In this document: piece by piece, positions 45,107-54,341 of the stretch
Layout: each line of letters begins with the position of its first letter
Numbering within the stretch: the stretch's first letter is position 1
DNA from: Variovorax sp. Root473
GTDB lineage: Bacteria > Pseudomonadota > Gammaproteobacteria > Burkholderiales > Burkholderiaceae_C
Direction: 5' to 3'
Length of the DNA: 64,000 nucleotides
Assembly: GCF_001426505.1 (NCBI RefSeq)
Contig: NZ_LMEV01000014.1
Span: 282,965 to 346,964, forward strand
Made by a program: the position numbers and the translations under genes
The notes under the pieces: model-generated
Told to the model about the DNA's origin: nothing
The model's database searches: none
Seen by the model: the letters and a program-made list of their open reading frames with translations, nothing else

Positions 45107-46474
45107 TCAGTTGGGCTTGCTGCGCGACACGCGCCACACCGCGTTGCCCACGTCGTCCGCCACCAGCAGCGCGCCGCTCTTGTCGAGCGCCACGCCGACT
45201 GGCCGGCCGTGCGCCTTTTCATCGGCGCTCAGGAAGCCCGTGAGGATGTCGACCGGCGGCCCGCTCGGCTTGCCGCCGATGAAGGGCACGAACACCACCT
45301 TGTAGCCCGACTTGGGCTTGCGGTTCCACGAGCCGTGCTCGCCGATGAAGGCGCCGCTTGCGAACTCGGGCGGCATGCCGCGCGGGTGGGAGAAGACCAG
45401 GCCGAGCGGCGCGACGTGCGAACCCAGCGCGTAGTCGGGTGCCAGCGCCTTCGCCACGAGCTCGGGCTTTTGCGGCGTGACGCGCGCATCGACCACGCCG
45501 CCCCAGTAGCTCCAGGGCCAGCCGTAGAAGGCGCCTTCCTTCACCGAGGTGAGGTAGTCGGGCACGAGGTCGCTGCCGATCTCGTCGCGCTCGTTCACCA
45601 CGGTCCACAGCGTGTTCGTCTCGGGTTCCCAGGCCAGGCCGTTGGGGTTGCGCAGGCCGCTCGCGAACAGGCGTTTCTCGCCGGTCTTCGCATCGACCTC
45701 CCAGATCGCGGCGCGGCCCTCTTCGGCCGCCATGCCGTTCTCGCCGATGTTGCTGTTGGAGCCGACCGTGACGTAGAGCTTGCTGCCGTCGGCATTGGCG
45801 ATGACGTTCTTGGTCCAGTGGTGGTTGATGCCGGCGGGCAGCGCCGTCACGACCACCGGCTTGGCGCGGGCCGTGGTGTCGCCTTCGGTGTAAGGCACCT
45901 TCACGAGCGCATCGGCATTGGCGATGAAGAGCTCGTTGCCGACCAGCGCCATGCCGTAGGGCGACACAAGGTCCGACAGGAACACCTGCTTCACTTCGGC
46001 CAGGCCGTCGCCGTCGGCATCGCGCAGCAGGGTGATTCGGTTGGCGCTGGGCACGCCGGCGCCGGCGCGCCCCATGACCTTGCCCATGACCCAGTTGCGC
46101 ACCTTCGCGACCGGGCCGCTGCCGCCGTCGCTGCTGCCCTCGGGCTTGGGCGGCTTGTTGCTCTCGGCCACCAGCACGTCGCCGTTGGGCAGGGTGTAGA
46201 CCCAGCGCGGGTGGTCGAGCCCGCGCGCCAGGGCCGTCACGCGCAGGCCTTCGGCGGGGGTGGGCGCGGCGGTGTCGGTCCAGCCGACGGCGGGCGCCAC
46301 GTTGACGGTGGGAATCAGCGTCTTGTTCGGGTCGACGAGCTGGGGCCGGGGGCCGGTCGTGAGCTCGGGCGAGAGCTTGGCGGTCTCGCCGCAGCCAGCG
46401 ACGAGCAGCGCGGTAGCCAGGGCCGCTGCGGACAACACGGCGAGGCGAACGGGACGATGCGGCGATGCGTTCAT
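45107..46474 (-). CDS. PQQ-type sugar (sorbosone) dehydrogenase-like lipoprotein
   Basis: A 455-residue protein with a lipoprotein signal ([10 protein letters not shown], lipobox Cys at about 28). The beta-propeller has repeated loops such as [51 protein letters not shown] and [18 protein letters not shown], which match the sorbosone/glucose dehydrogenase family. It would act in the periplasm as a soluble or anchored dehydrogenase. Whether PQQ is bound is inferred from the family. It converges on the LacI gene (25-base gap). Confidence 0.85.
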   Translation of the reverse strand: MNASPHRPVRLAVLSAAALATALLVAGCGETAKLSPELTTGPRPQLVDPNKTLIPTVNVAPAVGWTDTAAPTPAEGLRVTALARGLDHPRWVYTLPNGDVLVAESNKPPKPEGSSDGGSGPVAKVRNWVMGKVMGRAGAGVPSANRITLLRDADGDGLAEVKQVFLSDLVSPYGMALVGNELFIANADALVKVPYTEGDTTARAKPVVVTALPAGINHHWTKNVIANADGSKLYVTVGSNSNIGENGMAAEEGRAAIWEVDAKTGEKRLFASGLRNPNGLAWEPETNTLWTVVNERDEIGSDLVPDYLTSVKEGAFYGWPWSYWGGVVDARVTPQKPELVAKALAPDYALGSHVAPLGLVFSHPRGMPPEFASGAFIGEHGSWNRKPKSGYKVVFVPFIGGKPSGPPVDILTGFLSADEKAHGRPVGVALDKSGALLVADDVGNAVWRVSRSKPN

Positions 46475-46604
46475 GCAGGTTCCTTGCGCGGCAGGCGGCC
46501 GCAGACCGCCGGATCATGCGCAACCGCACGGCGCGGGCGTGTCGGTCGTGGGCGCTTTCCGGCGTGCGCGCACCTCCTTCGCGCATCGTCGCTACCATCG
46601 CCGC

Positions 46605-47369
46605 ATGACCGACGACCTGTTCCGCGCCGACGCCTACCTGCGCACCTGTGAAGCCCGCATCCTGCGCATCGACGACACCGGCATCGTGCTGGACCGCACC
46701 GTGTTCTATCCACTGGGCGGCGGGCAGGCCGGCGACACCGGCGTCCTGGTGCTCGCCGACAGCCGCGAAATCGCCATCGCCGACACCCGCAAGGCCAAGG
46801 ATGCCGAAGGCCAGCCGACCGCCGAGTTCGTCCACGTGCCCGCGCCCGACCAGGCCGCCCTGCTGGCCGCGCTGAAAACCGGCGACACCGTCACCGCCCG
46901 CCTCGACTGGGAGCGCCGCCACCGGCTGATGCGCTTTCACACCGCCAGCCATCTGCTGTGCCACCTCGTGCCGGTGCCGGTGAACGGCTGCTCGATCACG
47001 CCCGACTACGCGCGCATCGACTTCCACATCACCGATCCGCTCGACAAGGAAACGCTCACCGCGGGCCTTGCGAAGCTGGTCGAGGCCGCCCACCCGTTGA
47101 CCGTGGGCGCCATCACCGATGCCGAGCTCGACGCCAACCCCGCGCTGGTCAAGAGCATGAGCGTGCAGCCGCCGCGCGGCACGGGCACCGTGCGCACGAT
47201 CCGCATCGGCGGCACGGGCGATGACGGCTCCGCGCCGTCGATCGACTTCCAACCCTGCGGCGGCACGCACGTGGCCAACACCGCCGAGATCGGCGCCGTG
47301 GTCGTCACCAAGATCGAGAAGAAGAGCGCGACCACCCGGCGCGTGGTCCTGGGCTGGGCTACGGCCTGA
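46605..47369 (+). CDS. Alanyl-tRNA editing protein (AlaX type)
   Basis: A 254-residue freestanding editing domain with the zinc-site motifs HTASHLL (HxxxH) and CGGTH (CxxxH), and the N-terminal glycine-rich FYPLGGGQAGDTG typical of AlaRS-related proteins. It hydrolyses Ser- or Gly-mischarged tRNA-Ala in the cytoplasm. The ATG at 46605 is where family homology begins; the open frame upstream does not fit. It is divergent from the sorbosone-dehydrogenase-like gene and 60 bases ahead of the disulfide reductase. Confidence 0.9.
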   Translation: MTDDLFRADAYLRTCEARILRIDDTGIVLDRTVFYPLGGGQAGDTGVLVLADSREIAIADTRKAKDAEGQPTAEFVHVPAPDQAALLAALKTGDTVTARLDWERRHRLMRFHTASHLLCHLVPVPVNGCSITPDYARIDFHITDPLDKETLTAGLAKLVEAAHPLTVGAITDAELDANPALVKSMSVQPPRGTGTVRTIRIGGTGDDGSAPSIDFQPCGGTHVANTAEIGAVVVTKIEKKSATTRRVVLGWATA

Positions 47370-47429
47370 ACCCGGGAAAGACCCGGCCCCCAGGAACTTC
47401 GCCCCGCCCTCTGGCTCCGACTGTCCGGC

Positions 47430-49646
47430 ATGATCCTTTCGCGCATCTCTTTCGCTACTTTTCTGATAGCTACCGCCGCAGCCTGCATGCCGGCTGCGGC
47501 CCAGCTGGCCCCGAAGACCGGGGCCGTGGTCACCACCCCCCATGTGCGCGCCGAACTGGTTGCCCATGCGCCCGACGGCGTGGCGCCCGGCGCCCAGGCC
47601 TGGGTCGGGCTGCAGATCACCCACCAGCCCGAGTGGCACACCTACTGGAAGAACGCCGGCGATTCCGGCCTGCCCACCGAGCTGAAGTGGACGCTGCCCG
47701 CCGGCGTCTCGACCGGCGAAATCGCCTGGCCGGTGCCCAAGAAGATCCCGGTCGGCACGCTCGCCAACTACGGCTACGAGAACACCGTGCTGCTGCCGGT
47801 GCCGCTCGAGGTCTCGACGCTCTACAGGCCCGACGTGGCGCTCACCGGCGGCTCGCCGGCCATGGACATCAAGCTGCAGGCCTCCTGGCTGGTCTGCCGC
47901 AAGGAATGCATTCCCGAAGAGGGCGAGTTCACGCTCTCGCTGCCCACCCGCGGCTCGACCGCGCTGAACAAGGCCGCCTTCGACACCGCACAGGCCGCAC
48001 AGCCGCAGCCGCTGGGCGCGCCCGGCACCATCGCCGTCGAAGGCCAGCAACTGAAGGTGCGCCTCGACGGCCTGCCCGCCGCCGCGCGCGGCAAGACGCT
48101 CGAGTTCTTCCCCGAAACACCCGAGGTCATCCGCACCGCCGCCGTCTCCGGCCAGGACTGGACCCAAGCCTGGGACGGCGCGACCTGGACCGCCACGATG
48201 CCGCTGGCCGATCAGCGCAGCGAGAGCCCGACGGCCATGCCGGTCGTGGTGGCGCTGGCCGAGGCCGACCGCCAAGCAGGCCAGCCCGTGGCATGGCGCG
48301 CCGAGGCACCGGTGTCGGGCACCTGGCCGGCAGCGACGGTGGCTGCCCGCGCCGAGGTATCGCCCGCGCTGCAGGCGGCGCTGGCCGCCAACGCGGCGCA
48401 GGCTGCCGCCCCCGCGCCTGCGCAAGCCCAGCCCGCCGGCACCTTCATGGTCGCCCTGCTCGGTGCGCTGCTCGGCGGCCTGCTGCTCAACCTCATGCCC
48501 TGCGTGTTCCCGATCCTCGCAATCAAGGTACTGGGCTTCGCGCGGCAGGCAGGCAATGCCAGCGCGCACCGCAAGGCCGGGCTGGCCTACACGGGCGGCG
48601 TGATGCTGTCGTTCCTCGCGCTGGGCGGCGCCATGCTCGCGCTGCGCGCGGCCGGTGCGCAGCTCGGATGGGGCTTCCAGCTGCAGTCGCCCGCCGTGGT
48701 GGCGGCGCTGGCGGCGCTCTTCACCTTGCTCGGCCTGAACCTGGCCGGCGTGTTCGAGTTCGGCCGCGCGGCGCCGCAATCGGTGTGCGGCGCGCAGGTC
48801 AAGCACCCGCTGGCCAACGACTTCCTTTCCGGCGTGCTCGCCGTGGTGATCGCCTCGCCCTGCACCGCGCCGTTCATGGGCGCCTCGCTGGGCTTTGCCA
48901 TCGGGCTGCCGGCCACGCAGGCGCTGATGCTGTTCGCGGCGCTGGGTCTCGGCCTCGCGCTGCCCTACCTGGTGGCGGGCTTCGTGCCGGCCGTGGCGCG
49001 CCTCTTGCCCAAGCCGGGTCCGTGGATGCACACGCTGCGCCGCCTGCTCGCCTTCCCGATGTTCGCGACCGTGGCCTGGCTGGTCTGGGTGCTGGGCCAG
49101 CAAAGCGGCATCGACGGCGCGGGCACGCTGCTCGCGCTGCTGGTGTGCCTGGCCGCCGTGGTCTGGGCGTTCACGCTGCGCGGACGCACGCGCGTCGTCA
49201 TCGCCACCGTGATGATCGCCTTCACCGCCGTGCTGGCCGGCGCCATCGGCCGGAACATCGTGCAAGTGCCCGAACCCGCGAAGCTGGCCGCAGCGCCGGC
49301 CGACGGCGAGCGCTGGCAGCCGTGGTCCGCGCAACGCGTGAGCGATCTGGCGAGCGCGGGCCGGCCCGTGTTCATCGACTTCACCGCCGCCTGGTGCGTG
49401 ACCTGCCAGTACAACAAGAAGAGCACGCTGGCCGACGCCGAGCTGCTCGCCGACTTCGACACGAAGCAGGTCGCCATGCTGCGCGCCGACTGGACCCGCC
49501 GCGACCCGGCCATCACCGCCGCGCTCACCGCGCTGGGCCGCAGCGGCGTGCCGGTGTACGTGCTGCAGGCGCCGGGCAAGGCGCCCGTCGTGCTGACCGA
49601 AATCCTCAGCAAAGACGAGGTGCGCGCCGCGTTGGCAGCGCTTTGA
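47430..49646 (+). CDS. Membrane thiol:disulfide reductase (ScsB/DsbD type)
   Basis: A 738-residue three-part protein. It has a signal peptide (ending AAAQL) and a periplasmic N-terminal domain with Cys pair WLVCRKECIPEEG. Eight or so membrane helices (residues 340-620) carry the two conserved cysteines in NLMPCVFP and ASPCTAPFMG, and a C-terminal thioredoxin domain has AAWCVTCQ (C656, C659). It passes electrons from cytoplasmic thioredoxin to periplasmic partners. The N-terminal domain fits ScsB better than classical DsbD. The next gene encodes a likely client. Confidence 0.9.
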   Translation: MILSRISFATFLIATAAACMPAAAQLAPKTGAVVTTPHVRAELVAHAPDGVAPGAQAWVGLQITHQPEWHTYWKNAGDSGLPTELKWTLPAGVSTGEIAWPVPKKIPVGTLANYGYENTVLLPVPLEVSTLYRPDVALTGGSPAMDIKLQASWLVCRKECIPEEGEFTLSLPTRGSTALNKAAFDTAQAAQPQPLGAPGTIAVEGQQLKVRLDGLPAAARGKTLEFFPETPEVIRTAAVSGQDWTQAWDGATWTATMPLADQRSESPTAMPVVVALAEADRQAGQPVAWRAEAPVSGTWPAATVAARAEVSPALQAALAANAAQAAAPAPAQAQPAGTFMVALLGALLGGLLLNLMPCVFPILAIKVLGFARQAGNASAHRKAGLAYTGGVMLSFLALGGAMLALRAAGAQLGWGFQLQSPAVVAALAALFTLLGLNLAGVFEFGRAAPQSVCGAQVKHPLANDFLSGVLAVVIASPCTAPFMGASLGFAIGLPATQALMLFAALGLGLALPYLVAGFVPAVARLLPKPGPWMHTLRRLLAFPMFATVAWLVWVLGQQSGIDGAGTLLALLVCLAAVVWAFTLRGRTRVVIATVMIAFTAVLAGAIGRNIVQVPEPAKLAAAPADGERWQPWSAQRVSDLASAGRPVFIDFTAAWCVTCQYNKKSTLADAELLADFDTKQVAMLRADWTRRDPAITAALTALGRSGVPVYVLQAPGKAPVVLTEILSKDEVRAALAAL

Positions 49647-49772
49647 GCGCCGATGCGGTGAATTGAAGCGAGATGACAACGCCGCTGTCATGGGTTGTCA
49701 CACGCACTTGAAGAAACCGTTCTAAGCTGCAGTTGTTGTTTGGAATTTTGTTTTCTGGAGTTCAAGCTGGCC

Positions 49773-50465
49773 ATGACGCTCTCGCCCACTGTCGACTCAC
49801 GCTCCCTTCGCGCTGCGCGCCAGGCGCGCGCCGCCCTCAGCCGCGCATCCCGCCGCGCCGTCGTTGCTGCGGCCGTGGCCTTGGGCGCCACCTTCCTCAT
49901 GGGCACCAACGCCTTCGCCGCGCCCGTTGTGGGCCAGCAGGCGCCCGATTTCGTCGCCGTCGACACCAGCGGTGCCAAGCACAAGCTGTCCGACTTCGCG
50001 GGCAAGTTCGTGGTGCTCGAATGGACCAACCCCGGCTGCCCCTTCGTGCGCAAGCACTACGGCAGCGGGAACATGCCCGCCACGCAGAAGGCGGCCACCG
50101 ACAAGGGCGTGGTCTGGCTCGCGATCAACTCCACCGAACGCGCCGCCAGCGACTACCTGAAGGCCGACGCACTCGACGCCTGGATGAAGTCGCAAAAGGC
50201 CGCGCCCACCGCCGTGCTGATGGACGAAGACGGCGTGATCGGCCAGGTCTACGGCGCGCGCACCACACCCCACATCTTCATCATCGACCCCAAGGGCACG
50301 CTGGTGTATGCAGGCGGCATCGACAGCATTGCCTCGGCGCGCGTGGACGACATCAAGACCGCCACCAACTACGTGAACCAGGCGCTGGGTGAAGCGCTCG
50401 GCGGCAAGCCGGTGTCGATGGCGAGCACGCGACCGTACGGGTGTTCGATCAAGTACAAGAGTTGA
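49773..50465 (+). CDS. Periplasmic peroxiredoxin-like redoxin
   Basis: A 230-residue thioredoxin-fold protein. The leader holds a twin-arginine-like SRRAVV followed by a hydrophobic stretch and cleavage near NAFAAP. The mature part has GQQAPDFVAVDTSGAKHKLSD and NPGCPFVRKHYGSGNMP with a single active Cys in the peroxidase position, plus INSTE and TTPHIFIIDPKG. It resembles AhpC/TSA-like redoxins of the cell envelope. It lies 126 bases after the ScsB/DsbD-type gene, whose Trx domain could reduce it. Start at 49773 has GGAG 12 bases upstream. Confidence 0.84.
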   Translation: MTLSPTVDSRSLRAARQARAALSRASRRAVVAAAVALGATFLMGTNAFAAPVVGQQAPDFVAVDTSGAKHKLSDFAGKFVVLEWTNPGCPFVRKHYGSGNMPATQKAATDKGVVWLAINSTERAASDYLKADALDAWMKSQKAAPTAVLMDEDGVIGQVYGARTTPHIFIIDPKGTLVYAGGIDSIASARVDDIKTATNYVNQALGEALGGKPVSMASTRPYGCSIKYKS

Positions 50466-50645
50466 GCGTGTTGCACGCGCCGCCCGCTGCGCGGCGCGCT
50501 GCCTTGACAGCGACCTGACGCGCCTCGTCACGTCCCGGTCGGGAAGCCCGGCCCGCCCTCGAGCCCAACGACCTCGCCCCAAGACGCGCCATGACTTCCG
50601 TGCCTGGGCCGCCGCGGTCTGCGGGGGCCCTGCGACAATCGGGAC

Positions 50646-51755
50646 ATGCCTTTCGCCCCTTTGCAAAACGACACCTTCCTGCGGGCCTGCTGGCGCCAGG
50701 CCACCGATCACACGCCCGTCTGGCTCATGCGCCAGGCCGGCCGCTATCTGCCCGAGTACGTGGCCACGCGTGCCAAGGCCGGCAGCTTCATGGGGCTGGC
50801 GACCAACACCGACTACGCCACCGAGGTCACGCTGCAGCCGCTGGCGCGCTACCCGCTCGACGCCGCCATTCTTTTCTCGGACATCCTCACGGTGCCCGAT
50901 GCGATGGGCCTGGGCCTGTCGTTCGAGGCCGGCGAAGGTCCGCGCTTTGCGCGTCCCGTGCGCGACGAGGCGGCGGTGGCCGCGCTCGAAGTGCCCGACC
51001 TGGACAAGCTGCGCTACGTGTTCGACGCCGTGGGCTCGATCCGCAAGGCCCTGAACGGCCGCGTGCCGCTCATCGGCTTCTCGGGCAGCCCGTGGACGCT
51101 GGCCTGCTACATGGTCGAGGGCGCGGGCTCGAGCGACTACCGCCTCGTGAAGAGCATGCTGTACGGCCGCCCCGACCTGATGCACCGCGTGCTCGCGGTC
51201 AATGCCGATTCGGTGGCCGCGTACCTCAACGCGCAGATCGACGCCGGCGCGCAGGCCGTGATGATCTTCGACAGCTGGGGCGGTGTGCTGGCCGACGGCG
51301 CCTTCCACGAATTCAGCCTGGCCTACACCGCGCGCGTGCTCGCCGGCCTGAAGCGCCACGGCCCCGACGGCCAGCCGGTGCCGCGCATCGTCTTCACCAA
51401 GGGCGGCGGCCTGTGGCTGGGCGCAATGCGTGCGCTCGACTGCGAAGTGCTCGGCGTCGACTGGACCGTGAACCTGGCCGCCGCGCGCCGCCTCGTGGCC
51501 GAAGGCACCGAGGACAAGGCCAAGGCGATCCAGGGCAACATCGATCCGAACGTGCTGTTCGCCCCGCCCGCGGCCATCGAGGCCGAGGTCGGCAAGGTGC
51601 TGCAGGCCTTCGGCAAGCCCCACACCGACCGCACCACCGCGGGCCCGACGCACATCTTCAACCTTGGACACGGCATCAGCCAGTTCACGCCGCCCGACCA
51701 TGTGCTGGCGCTGGTCCAGGCCGTGCACGACCAGTCGCGCGCGCTGCGCGCCTGA
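50646..51755 (+). CDS. hemE: Uroporphyrinogen decarboxylase
   Basis: A 369-residue enzyme of haem synthesis converting uroporphyrinogen III to coproporphyrinogen III. Signature regions are [47 protein letters not shown] and [15 protein letters not shown]. Length and motifs are standard. The 180-base gap upstream ends with GACAAT just before the start and contains TTGACA near 50504, but no properly spaced promoter pair is evident. Confidence 0.97.
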   Translation: MPFAPLQNDTFLRACWRQATDHTPVWLMRQAGRYLPEYVATRAKAGSFMGLATNTDYATEVTLQPLARYPLDAAILFSDILTVPDAMGLGLSFEAGEGPRFARPVRDEAAVAALEVPDLDKLRYVFDAVGSIRKALNGRVPLIGFSGSPWTLACYMVEGAGSSDYRLVKSMLYGRPDLMHRVLAVNADSVAAYLNAQIDAGAQAVMIFDSWGGVLADGAFHEFSLAYTARVLAGLKRHGPDGQPVPRIVFTKGGGLWLGAMRALDCEVLGVDWTVNLAAARRLVAEGTEDKAKAIQGNIDPNVLFAPPAAIEAEVGKVLQAFGKPHTDRTTAGPTHIFNLGHGISQFTPPDHVLALVQAVHDQSRALRA

Positions 51756-51997
51756 GTTGACAACTGTGATCTGCCGACCGTTCGGTTGGCCGACACTGCG
51801 CCCCCTCGAAAGCCAGTCGGCTCGCGTTTGTCAAGCCCTAAAACGGCCCCGGACGCCCGACTTATGCACAAAACGCGTGCTGCACTGCGCAAGATTATCT
51901 GAGGGGGCGTTCGTTCTGCTCCTAAACCAATAGCGACGCTAAGTGGTTGATTTATATAGGATTTGATTTTTGCTTTTTTTCCGGGCATTCCAGTGGA

Positions 51998-52016
51998 AGC
52001 CTTGAAAATCAAGGCT
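51998..52016. repeat. Small hairpin AGCCTTGA-AAA-TCAAGGCT
   Basis: A perfect 8-base inverted repeat with an AAA loop between hemE and priA. It lacks a following T-run on either strand, so it is noted as a structure or protein site rather than a terminator. Confidence 0.5.
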
Positions 52017-52048
52017 CCGGCGACCATCCGGCCGTCTTGTCAACAAAG

Positions 52049-52057
52049 TTATCCACA
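52049..52057 (+). promoter_or_regulatory. Perfect DnaA box TTATCCACA
   Basis: The consensus DnaA site TTATCCACA, within GTCAACAAAGTTATCCACAG, is 77 bases upstream of the priA start. A single box near a replication-restart gene suggests DnaA could influence its expression; a chance match is possible. Confidence 0.45.
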
Positions 52058-52133
52058 GAAACTCTGGATGGCCGCCAAAGCGCTGTGAAATCAACAACTT
52101 AAGCGGTCTTGCTCCAAAACGCATTAACAAACC

Positions 52134-54317
52134 TTGCCAAAAAGGACGCCCAGCCCCGCCGCCGAATCACCGCTCGCAGACGGCATGCCGGCGGCCCCAT
52201 CCGCCACGCATGCCTCCTTGCCCTGGCGGCTCGACATCGCGGTGCAGACGCCCGCGCATGCCGCGCTCGGTGACCTGCTGAGCTACGCCAGCGCCGAGCC
52301 GCTGGTGCCGGGCACGCTGGTGCGCGTGCCGCTGGGCAAGCGCGAAGTGCTGGGCGTGGTCTGGAACGAACCGACTTCGCTGGAAAGCGCCGAGCCGGAC
52401 ATGGCGCTCAAGCCCGTGGGCGCGGCGCTCGACGCGCTGGCGCCATTGGGCGCGGCCTGGCGCGACCTGGTGGCCTTTGCCGGACGCTACTACCAGCGCT
52501 CGATCGGCGAGATCGCTCTGGCCGCGCTGCCGCCGCAGCTGCGCGACCTGAGCACGGCGCAGCTGGCGCGCCGCCTCAAGCGCAAGACCACGGCCGGCCC
52601 GGTGGCCGAGACGGCCGAGTCCGCGAACCTGATCGCCTTGAGTGAGGAACAGTCGGCCGCGCTGGCCCGCATCGAGACCGAGACCGGCACCTTCCTGCTG
52701 GTCGGCAGCACCGGCAGCGGCAAGACCGAGGTTTACCTGCGCTGCGTGGCCGACCTGCTGGCACGCGACCCCGAGGCGCAGGCGCTGGTGATGGTGCCCG
52801 AGATCAACCTCACGCCGCAGCTCGAAGCGCGCTTCAAGGCCCGCTTCGGCGACGAGGCCGTGGTGTCCTTGCACAGCGGCATGACGAACCCGCAGCGGCT
52901 CGCGAGCTGGCTGGCGGCGCACAGCGGCGTCGCGCGCATCGTGCTGGGCACGCGCATGGCGGTGTTCGCATCGATCCCGGGGCTGAAGCTCATCGTGGTC
53001 GACGAGGAGCACGACCCGAGCTACAAGCAGCAGGAAGGCGCACGCTACTCGGCGCGCGACCTCGCCGTGTGGCGCGGCCAGCGCGAAAAAGCCAAGGTGA
53101 TCCTCGGCTCGGCCACGCCCTCGCTCGAAAGCTGGCACCAGAGCCGCCCGCCCGAGGGCGACGACCCGGGCGGGCGCTATGTGCGGCTGGCGATGCCTTC
53201 GCGCATCGGCGCAGGTGCACTGCCGGCCGTGCGGCTGGTCGACATGAACCTGCAGCCGCCGAAGACGGTGATCTCGGGCGCGCTGCTCGACGCCATCGGC
53301 CAGCGCATCGCGCGCGGCGAGCAGAGCATGATCTTCCTGAACCGGCGCGGCTACGCGCCGGTGCTGGCCTGCGGCGACTGCGGCTGGAAGAGCGAATGCC
53401 CGCACTGCAGCGCGTACCGCGTGTTCCACAAGATCGACCGCACGCTGCGCTGCCACCACTGCGGCTTCACCGAGCGCGTGCCGCGCGCCTGCCCGGCCTG
53501 CGGCAACCCCGACATCGCGCCCGTCGGCCGCGGCACCGAGCGGCTCGAAGAACACCTGGCCGAGCTGTTCGCCGGCGTGAAACATGCCGACGGCAGCGCA
53601 GTGCGCATCGCACGCATCGACGCCGACAGCACCAAGAAACAGGGCGCGCTCGAATCGCAGCTCGCGGCCGTGCACGCGGGCGAGGTCGACGTGCTCGTCG
53701 GCACGCAGATGATCGCCAAGGGCCACGACTTCCGCCGCATCACGCTGGTGGCTGCGGTGAACCCCGACGGCGCGCTGTTCTCCAGCGACTTCCGCGCGCC
53801 CGAACGCCTGTTCAGCCTGCTGATGCAGTCGGCGGGACGCGCGGGACGCGATGCCGCCTACCTCGCAGCGCAGGGTGCCAAGGCCGAGATGTGGATTCAG
53901 ACGCACCACGCGCAGCACCCGCTGTTCGCGGCGCTGCGCCGGCACGACTACGAGGCCTTCGCCAAGCAACAGCTCGAAGAGCGCCAGGCCGCCGCCATGC
54001 CGCCCTTCGCGTTCCAGGCGCTGCTGCGTGCCGACGCACGCGAGCAGGCCGTGGCGCAGGGCTTTTTGAACCTCGCGGCCGACAAGGCCGAGGCGCTGCC
54101 CGGCGCCGACCTCGTCACGCGCTACCCGGCGGTGCCGCTGGCGATCCAGCGCGTGGCGAACGTGGAGCGCGCGCAGATGCTCATCGAAAGCCCCTCACGC
54201 GCCGCGCTGCAGCGCCTGCTGGCCGCCTGGCAGCCGCTGCTGCACGAACTGCGGCGCACGCCGGAGGGCAAGGGCGTGATCCGCTGGCTGGTGGACGTGG
54301 ACCCGCACAGTATCTGA
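52134..54317 (+). CDS. priA: Primosomal replication-restart helicase
   Basis: A 727-residue DEXH helicase. It has an N-terminal DNA-binding region (WRLDIAVQTPAHAALGDLL), Walker A GSTGSGKTEVYLRC, DEEHDPSYKQQEG (motif II), and the zinc-binding cysteine block CGDCGWKSECPHCSAYR with CHHCGF and CPACG, then VLVGTQMIAKGHDFRRITLV. It reloads the replisome at stalled forks. The longest frame begins at TTG 52134 with no clear ribosome site; an ATG at 52185 would remove 17 residues and is nearly as likely. Confidence 0.92.
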   Translation: MPKRTPSPAAESPLADGMPAAPSATHASLPWRLDIAVQTPAHAALGDLLSYASAEPLVPGTLVRVPLGKREVLGVVWNEPTSLESAEPDMALKPVGAALDALAPLGAAWRDLVAFAGRYYQRSIGEIALAALPPQLRDLSTAQLARRLKRKTTAGPVAETAESANLIALSEEQSAALARIETETGTFLLVGSTGSGKTEVYLRCVADLLARDPEAQALVMVPEINLTPQLEARFKARFGDEAVVSLHSGMTNPQRLASWLAAHSGVARIVLGTRMAVFASIPGLKLIVVDEEHDPSYKQQEGARYSARDLAVWRGQREKAKVILGSATPSLESWHQSRPPEGDDPGGRYVRLAMPSRIGAGALPAVRLVDMNLQPPKTVISGALLDAIGQRIARGEQSMIFLNRRGYAPVLACGDCGWKSECPHCSAYRVFHKIDRTLRCHHCGFTERVPRACPACGNPDIAPVGRGTERLEEHLAELFAGVKHADGSAVRIARIDADSTKKQGALESQLAAVHAGEVDVLVGTQMIAKGHDFRRITLVAAVNPDGALFSSDFRAPERLFSLLMQSAGRAGRDAAYLAAQGAKAEMWIQTHHAQHPLFAALRRHDYEAFAKQQLEERQAAAMPPFAFQALLRADAREQAVAQGFLNLAADKAEALPGADLVTRYPAVPLAIQRVANVERAQMLIESPSRAALQRLLAAWQPLLHELRRTPEGKGVIRWLVDVDPHSI

Positions 54318-54341
54318 GCGAAGCGCGAAGGCGCCTGCGTT

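Larger units (their letters stand above)
51756..52133. other. AT-rich intergenic region between hemE and priA
   Basis: The 378 bases contain a partial palindrome CCGACCGTTCGGTTGG at about 51776, an AT-rich core (TTGATTTATATAGGATTTG near 51950) that could supply a -10, a hairpin at 51998-52016, and a DnaA box at 52049. No convincing coding sequence or RNA gene is visible on either strand. Confidence 0.6.

Noticed and set aside
45219..49691. A 1490-codon open frame on the minus strand
   Set aside because: It runs antisense through the alanyl-tRNA editing gene and the disulfide reductase and then out of frame through the sorbosone-dehydrogenase gene. Its product is Arg/His/Gly-rich without motifs, as expected for a shadow frame in GC-rich DNA.
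51998..52016. Hairpin between hemE and priA as a rho-independent terminator
   Set aside because: No T-run follows the stem on either strand; the T-rich run lies on the wrong side for plus-strand transcription.
51756..52133. Possible replication origin because of a DnaA box and AT-rich core
   Set aside because: Only one consensus box is seen and no dnaA, dnaN or parAB genes are nearby.
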